Below are positions 1 to 13,494 of a stretch of 64,000 nt of DNA, one piece after another. Source of the DNA: Tillus elongatus (lineage: Eukaryota; Arthropoda; Insecta; Coleoptera; Cleridae). The stretch is from contig OZ023266.1 in the NCBI GenBank assembly GCA_964006375.1, positions 65,846,946 to 65,910,945 on the forward strand, given 5' to 3'. A model generated the notes under the pieces. That model was not told where the DNA came from. It did not search any database and saw only the letters and a list, made by a program, of their open reading frames with translations. The position numbers and the translations under genes were made by a program. Every line of letters begins with the position of its first letter. The stretch's first letter is position 1.

Positions 1-81
1 GAATTGTTTGGAGGATATTATCTACTGCACTCAAATACGCTTCAACACTTTCCATATTATTGTTGTCTTTAATTATTAACT

Positions 82-439
82 AGAACCTCGGTGGTTCAGG
101 GGTAAGAACGTGTGCCTCTGAACCGAAGGCTACTGGGTTCGATCCCAGAGTACTCCTTTCACTTTTTCAGTACAAACTGTAAAATTAACATCAACCGAGG
201 TTCTGGCATTGTATTTGGGCAAGTTGAATGTCTGCACGTTCCGCCCTTCGGAGGGGGCGTAAAGCCGTCGATCCCGTATCCATGCGATGTTAGGCACCTT
301 AAAGATCCCTACCCTCCTTACAGAAAGGCAGGGGTTCGGCAGAATTTCCAGGATAGTGAGGTGAAACTGCTCCCTGGCGTCGGTGATTGGCCATAGTCGC
401 GGAAATAGGCCGACGTTAAAAGAAACAAAACGCACAAAC
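82..439 (+). mobile_element. tRNA-derived SINE, copy 1
   Basis: The head carries a tRNA-like A box near 92-106 and a near-perfect B box (GGTTCGATCCC) at about 136-146, the internal RNA polymerase III promoter of tRNA-derived SINEs. The body is homologous, end to end, to the inverted copy at 38722-39035. An 11-bp direct repeat AATTATTAACT lies on both sides (71-81 and 440-450) and reads as a target-site duplication, which fixes the 358-bp length. Open frames on both strands of this element (112-396 and 130-441) are by-products of its composition. No tRNA cloverleaf with a proper acceptor stem can be drawn, so it is not a functional tRNA gene. Confidence 0.8.
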
Positions 440-464
440 AATTATTAACTTGAGATTACATACT

Positions 465-637
465 GTTTAAAGCTTAACAAAACACTCTGTTTAAATAGGG
501 AGCCATAAAAGGATAAGCGAATGTGGGTATTCATTTTATCAAAGATTTTTATAATATGGCTTTTAGGTTTTTTGGAACCGATGCACTCTTGTCACTTGTT
601 TCACGGAACAGAGACATAATGCTACTTTTTTACACTG
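465..637 (+). repeat. 173-bp direct repeat, left copy
   Basis: This segment recurs at 4894-5066 with only a few substitutions. The two copies sit on either side of the hAT-type element at 645-4893. They are too long to be a target duplication of a cut-and-paste element, so they point to a pre-existing tandem duplication or to recombination between element copies. Confidence 0.8.
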
Positions 638-1089
638 ACTAATGCAGGGGCGGCTCCTCAATAAGTGCGACCGTGCGCGCGCACTGCCCCTGCCGTGAAA
701 AAAACAATATTTTTGCTATGCTATATTTTAATAAATTTTGATCTACTTTTTTACCTCCTGCATTCAACAAACAAAATTAGTATATCGAGGATCGCGGAGA
801 GTCGGCAGCCATTAATACAGAAGACAGAATCAGAATAGTATAGTGTTAATCATTGCAGACGTTATATACATCCATATCCATATAAAGTAGGCGGGCGGCG
901 GTGTGTATTTTACGGCGCTCTCAGGCAATGCGATACTTCAGTGCGAAATGATCGCCGAATCTTGATGATCTTCGTCTAAAACGACCGAATGGGCAATCTG
1001 TTGTGCGCTATAAAATTACACACTTCCAGGTTGTACTTGAGTTTCGGCAGAGCGTGTGCACCTACTACGTAGTAATCTTCGTCTTCGCG

Positions 1090-1422
1090 AGTTACAGCAC
1101 CCTGTATAATGCTATACTGATATCTCGTGTCAGTAGAGTAATAGGATCGAAGCAGTCGTTCAACGCGGAAGTACTGAAACCGCTGAATAATCATAGTCAT
1201 CATAATTATTTAGTTTAAGTTGTTTTATTTTATAATGTTAGCTAAGCATATTTGACTTTATATATACAAGTAAGAGACAATATTATGTTAGAATTTATTA
1301 CGAGTGTTTCAACATTAAACATCGTGTATTTCTCCTTTGTTTTAGAATTATAATTAAACTTGTTGTAATTTCGAAATAAAGTTTTTTTTGTTTTGAAGTG
1401 CCAAAAGGGCACTATCCAAACT
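1090..1422 (+). repeat. 5' LTR of env-only errantivirus
   Basis: This 333-bp direct repeat starts AGTTAC and ends CAAACT, the AGT...ACT ends usual for insect errantivirus LTRs. I see no difference from the 3' LTR at 3488-3820. A polyadenylation-like AATAAA lies near the 3' end (about 1375). The 4-bp target CGCG stands immediately to the left (1086-1089). Confidence 0.9.
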
Positions 1423-1432
1423 GGCGCAGTCG
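1422..1432 (+). other. primer binding site, tRNA-Ser type
   Basis: TGGCGCAGTCG directly follows the 5' LTR, sharing its final T. It is complementary to the 3' end of insect tRNA-Ser including CCA, the primer used by the 17.6/297/ZAM group of errantiviruses. Complementarity is read from the sequence; the tRNA identity is from family knowledge. Confidence 0.75.
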
Positions 1433-1715
1433 TTAGTATAGGTTTAAGTGTATTTTTGACAAAAATCGCAAAGCTACACTTCGATTTTTATCATTAAAAA
1501 CCTGCAACCTACAAAATTTAAAGTGACCAACATCGTCAACGAGGAAGGACATCATCGCCAACCTCAACAGCAGAAGCCACCACTAGCATAAGACAACACA
1601 GCCACAAAAGGAAGGACATCATCGCCAACCTCGAAGGGCCAAGTCAAGTATAGATAGAAGTGACCAAAAATCGTCAGCGAAGAAGGACAACATTGCCGAC
1701 TTCATAATTAAGCAT
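1433..1715 (+). other. leader between PBS and env
   Basis: About 280 bp of non-coding leader contains three imperfect copies of a GAAGGACAnCATnGCCnAC phrase (near 1543, 1611 and 1682). In full-length errantiviruses gag and pol, about 4-5 kb, occupy this position. None of either gene is left here. Confidence 0.6.
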
Positions 1716-3458
1716 ATGGAAAAATTATTGTCAATCCTCTTCCTCACCCATGTCCTTGGACAGGTAGAGTTTAACAGACTGAATGACAACCCTGGACTGC
1801 TACCCCTAAAAATAGGAACTATGCAAAACGCAATCGATAAATGGACATTGATTAGAACGATTGAACTACAACCACTTTTACAAGACTTTAACTTTTTACA
1901 AAACACATCCTATCACCTGAACATCTCTATACAAAACTCCCCTTATAATGAATCCTATTATGAAGAACTACGAAACTCTCAAAATGTGTTATTCCATGAA
2001 ATAAGTGAAACTAACAAAATTTTCAAACAAATTATACCATCAAGTTTAAATCGAAAAAAGAGAGGTTTAATAAACGGACTCGGAACAGTAATTAAGTCAA
2101 TCACAGGAAATTTAGATGATAATGATGCTAAACGTTATGACTCAACAATTTTAGAGCTAACTAGTAACCAAAATAAATTAGAAATAATTCAAAAAAATCA
2201 AATGTCACTAACAGAAACCGCTATTACCAAATTTAATCAAACAGTTTACATTTTGACTAACAATCAAAAAAACATAGCAGACCGTATTGAATTTCTAACG
2301 AAAAATTTTGAAGCTGAAGACTTAAGACAGGATTACATGGACATAGTAATCATAGCTCAAATGCTCTTTGTTCAGTTAATTACCGAAATAACGGGAATTA
2401 AAAATATTTTGGAGACTTTAGTTAATGCAATAACGTTTGCTAAATTAAAGACAATGCATCCCTCTATTTTAGAAACAGATGATTTATTGATAGAGCTTAA
2501 TAAAATTCAAAGACATAAAGTAAATTTGCCATATAAGGTAAATATAGATAATATGGCCCTTTATGAAGAAGTAATTACTATTAAAAGCTATTACAAAACC
2601 ACTCAGTTAACATTCATTTTAGATGTACCTTTGGTTGAGTCAGCATATTACGATTACTATCATTTATATGCCTTTCCCATCCGTAATAGTTTGACCCACA
2701 CATTCCTAACATTAATTCCCCATTCAAAATACCTTTCCTTGAATGATGAAAATTACAAACTCCATGATGGACCATGTCGAGAGGTCCGACCAACTGAATT
2801 CCTGTGTCAAGCTCAAACAATGAATCACATCAGTCCAAACAGCCCTTGTGAAATACAATTAATAAAGTTCTCCACCCAGTATAACAATTGTGAGCATCAC
2901 CAAATGTTAATAGAAGATGTGAAGATTCAGAAGATCAGCGAAAGTAAATGGATTATCATCTCTCCAGTAGAAAATATAGTCAACTACAGATGCAGCGATG
3001 ACCATAAAATCATGGCCATAGATGGTAGTTATCTGGTAAAAATAGAAGAAGGCTGTGAGGTAAAAATCAAAGGACAAACAGTAAGTTCTCATCAATCTGA
3101 AATTAAAAAACTTTTCTATGTACCGTTACCCGAACTCAAATTTAGTGAACTGTCCATGAACTCAAAACTTAACATTGTGCCTTTACATCTAGAATCTATA
3201 AATTTAGATGAATTGAATTTAGTGAAATCCCAACTACAGCATCAGAAGGAGTTACTACAAACAATAAGTGTTCCTGTAATTCATACTTCGATTAGTGTTT
3301 TTACTTTAACTGTTTGTGTTCTTTTATTAACAGTAGCATGTTTCTGTTTTTGGAAATTTAAAGACAGAATAACCAGTTCCGCCGTCGAGTCCGAAATCGT
3401 CAACGAACTTAAGAAGACCCACGAAGTTCCCCTGGAGGACATCAATTTCAAGATTTAG
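1716..3458 (+). CDS. env: errantivirus envelope glycoprotein, intact frame
   Basis: This 580-codon frame has the layout of gypsy/errantivirus Env, a homologue of the baculovirus F fusion protein. It has a hydrophobic N-terminal signal peptide (about residues 1-16), a furin-type site RKKR at 113-116 followed at once by a hydrophobic GLINGLG fusion-peptide start, and a D/N-rich segment after it. The long heptad-like ectodomain is cysteine-rich in its second half. One transmembrane helix lies at about 526-546, followed by a short charged tail. No stop or frameshift interrupts it. It would be membrane-anchored at the cell surface. It is the only gene between the two LTRs, so the copy cannot move without gag-pol supplied in trans. 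Confidence 0.9.
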   Translation: MEKLLSILFLTHVLGQVEFNRLNDNPGLLPLKIGTMQNAIDKWTLIRTIELQPLLQDFNFLQNTSYHLNISIQNSPYNESYYEELRNSQNVLFHEISETNKIFKQIIPSSLNRKKRGLINGLGTVIKSITGNLDDNDAKRYDSTILELTSNQNKLEIIQKNQMSLTETAITKFNQTVYILTNNQKNIADRIEFLTKNFEAEDLRQDYMDIVIIAQMLFVQLITEITGIKNILETLVNAITFAKLKTMHPSILETDDLLIELNKIQRHKVNLPYKVNIDNMALYEEVITIKSYYKTTQLTFILDVPLVESAYYDYYHLYAFPIRNSLTHTFLTLIPHSKYLSLNDENYKLHDGPCREVRPTEFLCQAQTMNHISPNSPCEIQLIKFSTQYNNCEHHQMLIEDVKIQKISESKWIIISPVENIVNYRCSDDHKIMAIDGSYLVKIEEGCEVKIKGQTVSSHQSEIKKLFYVPLPELKFSELSMNSKLNIVPLHLESINLDELNLVKSQLQHQKELLQTISVPVIHTSISVFTLTVCVLLLTVACFCFWKFKDRITSSAVESEIVNELKKTHEVPLEDINFKI

Positions 3459-3479
3459 GTACCCTAAATCTCATCTGGC

Positions 3480-3487
3480 AAGGGAGG
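3480..3487 (+). other. polypurine tract
   Basis: AAGGGAGG abuts the first base of the 3' LTR, as expected for the plus-strand primer of reverse transcription. Confidence 0.75.
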
Positions 3488-3820
3488 AGTTACAGCACCC
3501 TGTATAATGCTATACTGATATCTCGTGTCAGTAGAGTAATAGGATCGAAGCAGTCGTTCAACGCGGAAGTACTGAAACCGCTGAATAATCATAGTCATCA
3601 TAATTATTTAGTTTAAGTTGTTTTATTTTATAATGTTAGCTAAGCATATTTGACTTTATATATACAAGTAAGAGACAATATTATGTTAGAATTTATTACG
3701 AGTGTTTCAACATTAAACATCGTGTATTTCTCCTTTGTTTTAGAATTATAATTAAACTTGTTGTAATTTCGAAATAAAGTTTTTTTTGTTTTGAAGTGCC
3801 AAAAGGGCACTATCCAAACT
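3488..3820 (+). repeat. 3' LTR of env-only errantivirus
   Basis: This 333-bp repeat appears identical to the 5' LTR by eye. It is followed by CGCG (3821-3824), matching the CGCG before the 5' LTR, so the element has a perfect 4-bp target duplication of the alternating purine-pyrimidine type that errantiviruses prefer. Confidence 0.9.
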
Positions 3821-4117
3821 CGCGTCGGATTGATTTTTAATTAGATCATTTCGTTGTTGTTTAAATGTTCTAACAAGACAATTATTATTATGGTTACTAC
3901 TTCGGGTTGCTAAATAAGTGGACAAAATAATTGTGATACTCTGATTAATTCAGTGGATGTTTTAAATTTAAAGGTTAACTTTTTAAGAGACTTTTTAACT
4001 ACTATAACGTATAACTAACTAGAGGAAAACTTGGTAAGTAGTTTTTAATTATTAAGTTTAGTAAGTAGGTTTCTTTATGATACATTTTCGGGGAAAAAAT
4101 AGGCGAGCCCTTAATTT

Positions 4118-4848
<731 letters not shown>

Positions 4849-4893
4849 TTTTTCTTGCGCACCCACAATGCATTAAGGCACGATCAGCTACTA

Positions 4894-5066
4894 GTTTAAA
4901 GCTTAACAAAACACTCTGTTTAAATAGGGAGCCATAAAAGGATAAGCGAATATGGGTATTCATTTTATCAAAGATTTTTATAGTATGGCTTTTAGGTTTT
5001 TTGGAACTGATGCATTCTTGTCACTTGTTTCACGGAACAGAGACAGAATGCTACTTTTTTACTCTG
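4894..5066 (+). repeat. 173-bp direct repeat, right copy
   Basis: This is the near-identical partner of 465-637. Confidence 0.8.
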
Positions 5067-5150
5067 TTTGATCTTAGTTTTGTTGATGTATACCTTTAAG
5101 AAATAACGTAATGAACTTGCTGCGTACTAAGGTATTTATAATTGAAACTG

Positions 5151-5167
5151 GTACTCGCTTCAGCGGT

Positions 5168-5207
<40 letters not shown>

Positions 5208-5257
5208 GGCCCCTGCGCAAGGATAACACGCAAAATCGTGAAGCGTTCCACATTTTT
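5151..5257 (+). pseudogene. U6 snRNA retrocopy fused to a LINE
   Basis: A near-complete U6 snRNA sequence holds the 5' stem-loop, the ACAGAG box (about 5191-5196), the AGC triad (about 5203-5205) and the 3' end GCGTTCCACATTTTT. U6 is the catalytic snRNA of the spliceosome. One change in the internal stem-loop region (GGATAACAC in place of the usual GGATGACAC) is visible. The sequence immediately upstream is one arm of a target duplication, not a proximal sequence element with TATA, and the 3' end runs into LINE sequence. This is therefore a retrotransposed copy and probably not a working U6 gene. Confidence 0.85.
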
Positions 5258-5292
5258 CTTGGTTTTATGGTATAAGTGTACCAGATAGACTT

Positions 5293-5586
5293 ATGATTGT
5301 AAACATATGTAGATTAAGATCGGGGCATGCCTTAACTCCTGCTTATTTGTTCAAACTGGGCATTAGAGACGATCCTAGCTGTGACTGTGGTGAGTTGGGT
5401 AGCGCAGATCATATACTTTTAAATTGTACTAATAACAAATTATTGATTGAGAATTTTGTAAATAAAATTTCAACATTTGCAGATATTCAGCGTCCATTCA
5501 ACTTGTCGCAGTTACTGGGAGCAAATAAGCCACAAATACTTAATATTATACAAGCGCACGTTAACAACTTAAAAATACGCACCTGA
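5293..5586 (+). pseudogene. non-LTR retrotransposon ORF2, C-terminal fragment
   Basis: The frame (97 residues from its first methionine; homology continues upstream to about 5260) reads RLRSGHALTPAYLFKLGI, then a CxC...H...C cluster. This is the conserved tail that follows the reverse transcriptase or RNase H region in Jockey/I/R1-type LINEs. It ends in a natural stop. The endonuclease and polymerase parts are absent because the element is 5' truncated at the U6 junction. Confidence 0.75.
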
Positions 5587-6132
5587 ATATTACCTGTTAT
5601 ATGTTATTGTTTCTTTAGTCCATAATTCATATAATGTTAACAAAGTGTAATAGTTATAATTATTTACCTGATATATGTTATTGCTTTCTAGTCCATCATT
5701 CATATAATGTCAATAAAGTGTAATAGTTATAATTACTCAGTAATAGCTCCTATTGTCTGTCCCAATGTTTTACCTTTTCTATCCTGGGTCTGCCTGTGAA
5801 TGTATCTGAAAGTCGCCTAGATTGGCCCCTAGCGCGTGAATATATTGTGTCCCTGTTTGATCCTTAAGTTTAGAGAGAGAAAAAAAGGAGGGAATACAAG
5901 AGATTATAAATAGCAAAAAATTAACAAAGCTAAAATTCGAAATATATTAGGTTCTAGATTAAGTTAGATGAAATTTAAAAATAAGTTAAAATGTCAATGT
6001 AAAATACAATGGTTTGACAATTTTTATATCACCATTGTTAATTCCGCGGTTGACCCATTTGGGTATGATGAGCTAATGGCTTAATGCCGAGGCCACTCAA
6101 TATAATGTACATACATACATAATTGAAACTGG

Positions 6133-7063
<931 letters not shown>

Positions 7064-7243
7064 TGTCCACGGATTGAGTGTGGGTAAGTGACAAAAAAAT
7101 TTCGAATTAGATTACGATATTCTGGGAATCGCTCCTGCTTTGTCTTAAACTGAGATGTTGAGAAAATGAACAAAATCAATTAATGGTGGTTTATAACTGA
7201 TGTAATGAAATGTATTAAGAGTAAACTACCTTCGTTTATGAAG

Positions 7244-9137
7244 CAGGGGCGTGCGGTGACATTTCAAATAAGGGAAGCAATTCTCAGAAGCTTACCTATT
7301 TGTAGTGTAACTCAATTCTTCTGTCGTTTTTGGCATATTTTAATAATGTCGTCATAAAACTGTGGATTCTGGGACATTTACTGGACGAGTTTATTTTCAA
7401 CTGACAAAATTGAAATTTGGGAAAGTCTTTCCTGTCCTGTTGCATTCCTCACAAAACTCTTGATACGTTTCAATGTAAAAAAAATTCGTTCTAAAGATAC
7501 ACTAGTAGCAGGAATTGTTAATACTAATTCACATAATTTGAACACTTCAGAATATACATTTTCCAATTTTGATTGTTTTAAGAAAGTTCAAACTTCACTC
7601 GCGTTAGTTTTTGTGCCTATAACATCGGTTTCATAAATGACTGTAAGTTCTGATCGTAATAAGGCTTTGTCAAAAGAATGTCCATGGTGGTGAAATAATG
7701 ACTTGAATTAATCTTCGGGGAAAGGTATCCCTTTAAATCCTCCAAAATTACACGGTTTGCGGTACGATCTTCTGTCACATTTTTAAAGTCTAAAAATCTT
7801 TCTTGTACACTCCCATCCATTTTTACGTAACGTATTACTACAGATAGTTGACTTAAATTAGTTACATCGGTTGTTTCATCTAGATCAATGGCAATGAAAC
7901 GAGTCTGTTTAATTTCAGACTTAATTCTGTTTAAAATAATAGTGGCAGCAGCCGAAATTATGTCATTCTGAATGCGATTTTATGTCCCGCGAAAAACGTT
8001 AGACTGTTCCAAGTGATTTTTTAAATAAATGTCGTATTTGGCTATTAAAAAAACTAGGTCTTGAAAGTTTCCTCTATTTGCAGATGTAGTTGTTTTGTTA
8101 TGACCCCGGAAGCCCAATTCATGCTGACCAAGAAAACACACAACATCAATAAGTCATTTTAATATGTTTATGTTTTTATCAACCAGTTCATTGTGTTGGC
8201 GATGACTAATTTCTATCTGCTTGTCAACGGCGTATTCAATTCGCGTTTTTTCAAAGACACTTAATTTTAAAATGGTCTGTAAATGCGCTTTAGACATAAC
8301 ATGTCTTTTTACTACTTTATGTAGATTATTCAAGTCGGAAAACCCACTTTTATTTCACACCCCCTTTTCAGTCACAAATAGACTACCAGGCAAACAAAAC
8401 AGTTTATTCCTGTTTTCACAACCCGTTAACCATTCATATTGTTTATAAATTTTTTCCGCGTTGAAATGTCGAGTACATGTTTAAATTCTTGGATTTAAGT
8501 TTTTTACAGCAGGTTTTGGCCTACCTTTATTAATAATAGCACGTTTTTAAACAAACAGTAAAGCTGAAAATCATTTGGTTATCAAAAAACACACAATACA
8601 ATCACAGTTATTCTTACCACTTGTTTATAAAGTTTGTAAATCCCCACACCCAAAGACGCCGCTGTTAAAAGCTGATCTACTTGCAGCCATATTAATAATC
8701 ATAAAATGCCAATGTATTTAACTTAGTCAACTGCTTATGTCTACGAAATAATCAGAGACATTCACTTTGTACGTGCACCGGGTCTTCCTAGTACAACACG
8801 TTCTAAAAATACGCGTACATCCGTCGAGCTAGGGTTTCTTATAAAGTTGCCTGCTGACTACGGGTATTTAACCGAAGTCATTGCAACCACTCGTGCTGGT
8901 CGCTGGCGCATTTACTGGGACGACGTCCTTGGTAGGAGCGTATATACAGTATGATGTATAATAAATAATTATGTGTGTGAGCTTGCGAAATAAAAATTGT
9001 AATAATTAAATTAGTTTCAGAGTTTGAAATTTAATATTTAAAATACAAAAGGGATTTTAAATAATGCGGTTTAGGTATGTAATCGTTATTTTAAGGGAAG
9101 CAATGCTTCCCTTGCTTCCATGGACCGCACGCCACTA
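7244..9137 (-). mobile_element. hAT transposon, internally deleted
   Basis: The terminal inverted repeats are CAGGGGCGTGCGGT on the left and ACCGCACGCCACTA on the right. An 8-bp target duplication TTATGAAG (7236-7243 and 9138-9145) is exact. The ends and the 8-bp duplication are diagnostic of the hAT superfamily. The 1,894-bp length is short for an autonomous member because the centre of the transposase is missing. Confidence 0.92.
7378..8560 (-). pseudogene. hAT transposase (ZMYM1/DUF4371 type), decayed
   Basis: Reading the minus strand with frame changes gives, in order, three parts. First is a TTF-type zinc-finger-like segment (about 8500-8280, with YEWLTGCENRNKLFC then a HVMSKAHLQ phrase). 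Second is a DUF4371 block (about 8130-7620, with NRGNF, IAKYD, IQNDII, AIDLDETTDVT and DGSVQERFLDF). Third is the C-terminal hAT dimerisation segment (7566-7378, with VSLERIFFTLKRIK). The catalytic stretch between the second and third parts is deleted. In-frame stops and frameshifts show that no transposase can be made. Confidence 0.85.
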
Positions 9138-9240
9138 TTATGAAGATACCACAAAAAGTTATTAACAAAAATGTTTAGAATTAAAATTTATGACAGGCTC
9201 TCAATTTTCCAACAGATCAGCCTACTATGATTTTTTTTTA

Positions 9241-9537
9241 GCTGCGACTTTCTTTAAATGACGTTCGACGGCTTCTGTGATTAGGTGTACTTTAAAAACT
9301 AGTTTAAACTGTATTAAAAAAAAGTATTTACCATAGTTAAAGTTGGGGGAGGTTTGCTTTCATCTCAACCAATAAAAAAAGTAAAGGAAACGCACAATTG
9401 GATATTCGAAGCAATAATTGGCGAGTTGCATGGTTACTTGAGCTCTGCCTTGTTGTTCGTTTCCTGTGATACTACTTATTTGAAAAATTGAAACGTCAAT
9501 TTTATTTGTCACGAACGGCAAGCTTCTGTATTTAAAA
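9241..9537. other. unassigned flank of a mariner-like pseudogene
   Basis: No recognisable inverted repeat or gene was seen here. The left end of the neighbouring mariner-like element must fall in or before this stretch. Confidence 0.4.
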
Positions 9538-10405
9538 ATGTTAACAACAGAACAAAAAGTGTTTATTGTGCAGTACTATGGTTTGGGTGAACAATATTCT
9601 TATCAGGGAGTGATAAGAAAATTCCTTGAACGCTGGCCAAATTATTCGGTTTCCGCTACAAGGTGAAACCTTTCAAAGCAAAACTTATATACACTTTGGA
9701 AGAAAATTACGAGTCAAAACGATTAGATTTTTGTTTATAGTACGGCGAGCAATATCTACAAAATCAAAATTTTGGCAGAAGTATTATTTTTTCGGACGAA
9801 TCCACTTTCACCACTAATGGGGTGGTAAATTCTCTAAATGCAAGGCATTGGTCTTTGGAGAATCAAATCTATAGAGTTAATTGCAGAATACAATGCCATA
9901 AAAAAGTAAATGTGTGGTGTGCTGTTTCTTACACTGAGATAATTGGGCCATATTTTTTTGAGCGGAATATGAATCAGTACAGTTATCTGGAAACGCTGGA
10001 AAATATTCTCAAGACCATTTGCATAACATGTCACTAGAAGATAGACAAGCATCATACTTTCAGCACGACAGCCACCCAGCACATGCAACAGGAATCGTTC
10101 GAGAATGGTTAGATCGCGAATTTCCTGGGCGGTGGATTAGTCGATATGGGCCAATATCTTGGCGTCCCAGAAGTCTAGATCTTACCTCAATGGACTTTTA
10201 TTTATGGGGCTATCTCAAACAAAAAGTCTACGCGACTCCATTAAACAACGATCTTGATTTGTTTAAACTGAGGTTGAGAGAGGCAATTGACGGTATTCCA
10301 ATTCAACACATTCAAAATGCCTACAAAGCATTTACTAAACGGGCTGAGTTATGTTTGGTGGCGGCACATTTGAATAATTTCTTTATTTTTCGTTGTTTGT
10401 TTTGA
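9538..10405 (+). pseudogene. mariner-superfamily transposase, frameshifted
   Basis: The N-terminus begins at the ATG at 9538 (MLTTEQKVFIVQYYGLG). A first catalytic region SDESTFTTNG lies near 9790-9820 after a frame change. A KVNVWCAVS strand follows, then a second region FQHDSHPAHA (about 10063-10092). The third block has the form RPRSLDLTSMDFYLWGYLK (about 10165-10225). The aspartates of all three DDD positions are present, but at least two frameshifts split the gene. I could not identify its inverted repeats. Confidence 0.8.
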
Positions 10406-10535
10406 TTTTTGTTAGAATAAGCGTTTTGTATTTTACTAATAAATTATTATTTAACATTGCATGGTGACTTACTTTGCACACCTGCGTTTAGAAAACCACA
10501 GGTAAAAAGCTCCATGTTGATAGGGAAAAAAACCC

Positions 10536-10847
10536 TGGACGCAGCACGTGCGTTATGGTAGTGAATTTTCATTAAAATGTTTTTATTGCAAATATGTGTG
10601 TTTTCTTTTTAAGAAAGCAGGTATCAATTTTGGTTACCAGTATAACCTATATAGTAAAAACAATGTGCCATATTTCATAAAAATAACTTTATTGTGTGAA
10701 AATGTACAAAAAATTCCAAAAGTAAACTTAAAATGTTCCCGAAAAAACTCGTTTCTTGGTCAACCTTATAGGTTAATAGTAAATTGGACTATTCAAATAT
10801 GAAGCATTTGATCAAAATTCGCTACCATAACGCACTTGCTACGCCCA
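10536..10847. mobile_element. MITE-like element with GGACGCAGC ends
   Basis: The left end TGGACGCAGCACGTGCGTTA and the right end TAACGCACTTGCTACGCCCA are inverted copies, so this 312-bp unit is symmetrical. The right end coincides with the start of the long composite repeat that follows. Confidence 0.6.
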
Positions 10848-11925
<1,078 letters not shown>

Positions 11926-11934
11926 ATAATTTAC

Positions 11935-12226
11935 TTGAAAATTCAAAGTAGGCTGATCTGACTGAAAATTGAGAGCCTGTCATAGATTTTAATTCTAAAC
12001 AAGTTTTGTTAATAACTTTTTGCGGTATCTTTATAAACTAAGGTAGTTTACTCTTAACACATTTAATTAAATCAGTCCTAAAACACCCTGTATATTAATT
12101 GAGTTCGTTCATTTCCTTAGTTTAAGACAAAGCAGAAGCGATTCCCGGAATATCATAATCTAATTCCAAAATGTTTTGTCACTTATACTGTACCCACACT
12201 CAATTCGTGGACACAGTGTATATATA
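11935..12226 (-). repeat. dispersed repeat copy B, uninterrupted
   Basis: This is the inverted homologue of 7061-7243 plus 9146-9240. The position matching the hAT insertion reads straight through (CTTTATAA at 12029-12036), so this copy preserves the pre-insertion state. Confidence 0.8.
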
Positions 12227-12649
<423 letters not shown>

Positions 12650-13225
12650 AATTAATTTTATCTCAACAACTGTGTGCATAAACGTTCTGCCGCTAACGAT
12701 ATGCATAGGTGTCCGGGCGCTACAGTGACGCGCGTGTGTCGAGAGACAAGGGAGTTAATAGTGTGTCAGTGTCATTAAAATGACGGACGTTGTTAAAAAA
12801 CACCCATGACACATAGAAATGTGTCAGCACCAAAGTGCCATTCAACACAGTGTTACACATGACTAGTTCGTACGAGACAGTCGGGGTAGAGAGTCGAGTG
12901 TGAAGAGAGCTCGTGTGAACAGTGCGCGACAAGTACGACGATAGAGGATAGAGTACCTAGACGACGCCGAGGTACTAACGACGGTGTGCAAGGCCAACAA
13001 TCCAGGACGACGACGACGATAACTGATGGATCCCGTAACTAAAGACGATAGTCTATTACTTGTTATTTAATTACTTCACCATTGTTATGTTTATATAGTT
13101 CTGCAATATAGTTATAGTTAATACCGGCATAGTTTTAGTCTTAAAAGCACGCACGACCTAAGACTTTACATATTTCTAGAAACGGGGACTCATTCCGGGA
13201 TATACGTGAGTGTTCCAGGAATAAG
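12650..13225. other. unassigned, less AT-rich segment
   Basis: About 570 bp are richer in CG and CGA triplets than the neighbours. It ends AAGACACCCTATAT against a (TA)n tract, a phrase seen at mariner-like termini. It may be a solo LTR or a non-autonomous element, but no partner copy or target duplication was found. Confidence 0.35.
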
Positions 13226-13227
13226 AC

Positions 13228-13490
<263 letters not shown>

Positions 13491-13494
13491 TTCA

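Larger units (their letters stand above)
5151..6118 (+). mobile_element. U6-LINE chimeric retroelement with target duplication
   Basis: U6 (5151-5257) is joined to the 3' 0.86 kb of a non-LTR retrotransposon (5258-6118), which ends in a (TACA)n-type tail. ATAATTGAAACTGG occurs at 5138-5151 and again at 6119-6132. This 14-bp duplication brackets the fusion as a single insertion. The arrangement is that expected from template switching of a LINE reverse transcriptase from its own RNA onto U6 RNA during target-primed reverse transcription, as known from U6-L1 chimeras in mammals. Confidence 0.85.

Noticed and set aside
85..160. Functional tRNA gene
   Set aside because: A and B boxes are present, but the acceptor stem and anticodon loop do not form.
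112..441. Open frames on both strands of the first SINE, and 38839-39099 in the second
   Set aside because: The same sequence is an element with a tRNA head, B box and target duplication. The frames are incidental.
5151..5257. Functional U6 snRNA gene
   Set aside because: No upstream promoter elements are present, and the sequence lies within a target-duplication-bounded retro-insertion fused to a LINE.
12720..12932. Minus-strand frame of 70 residues in a less AT-rich segment
   Set aside because: No recognisable domain, splice context or homologue in the window. Listed only as unassigned DNA.
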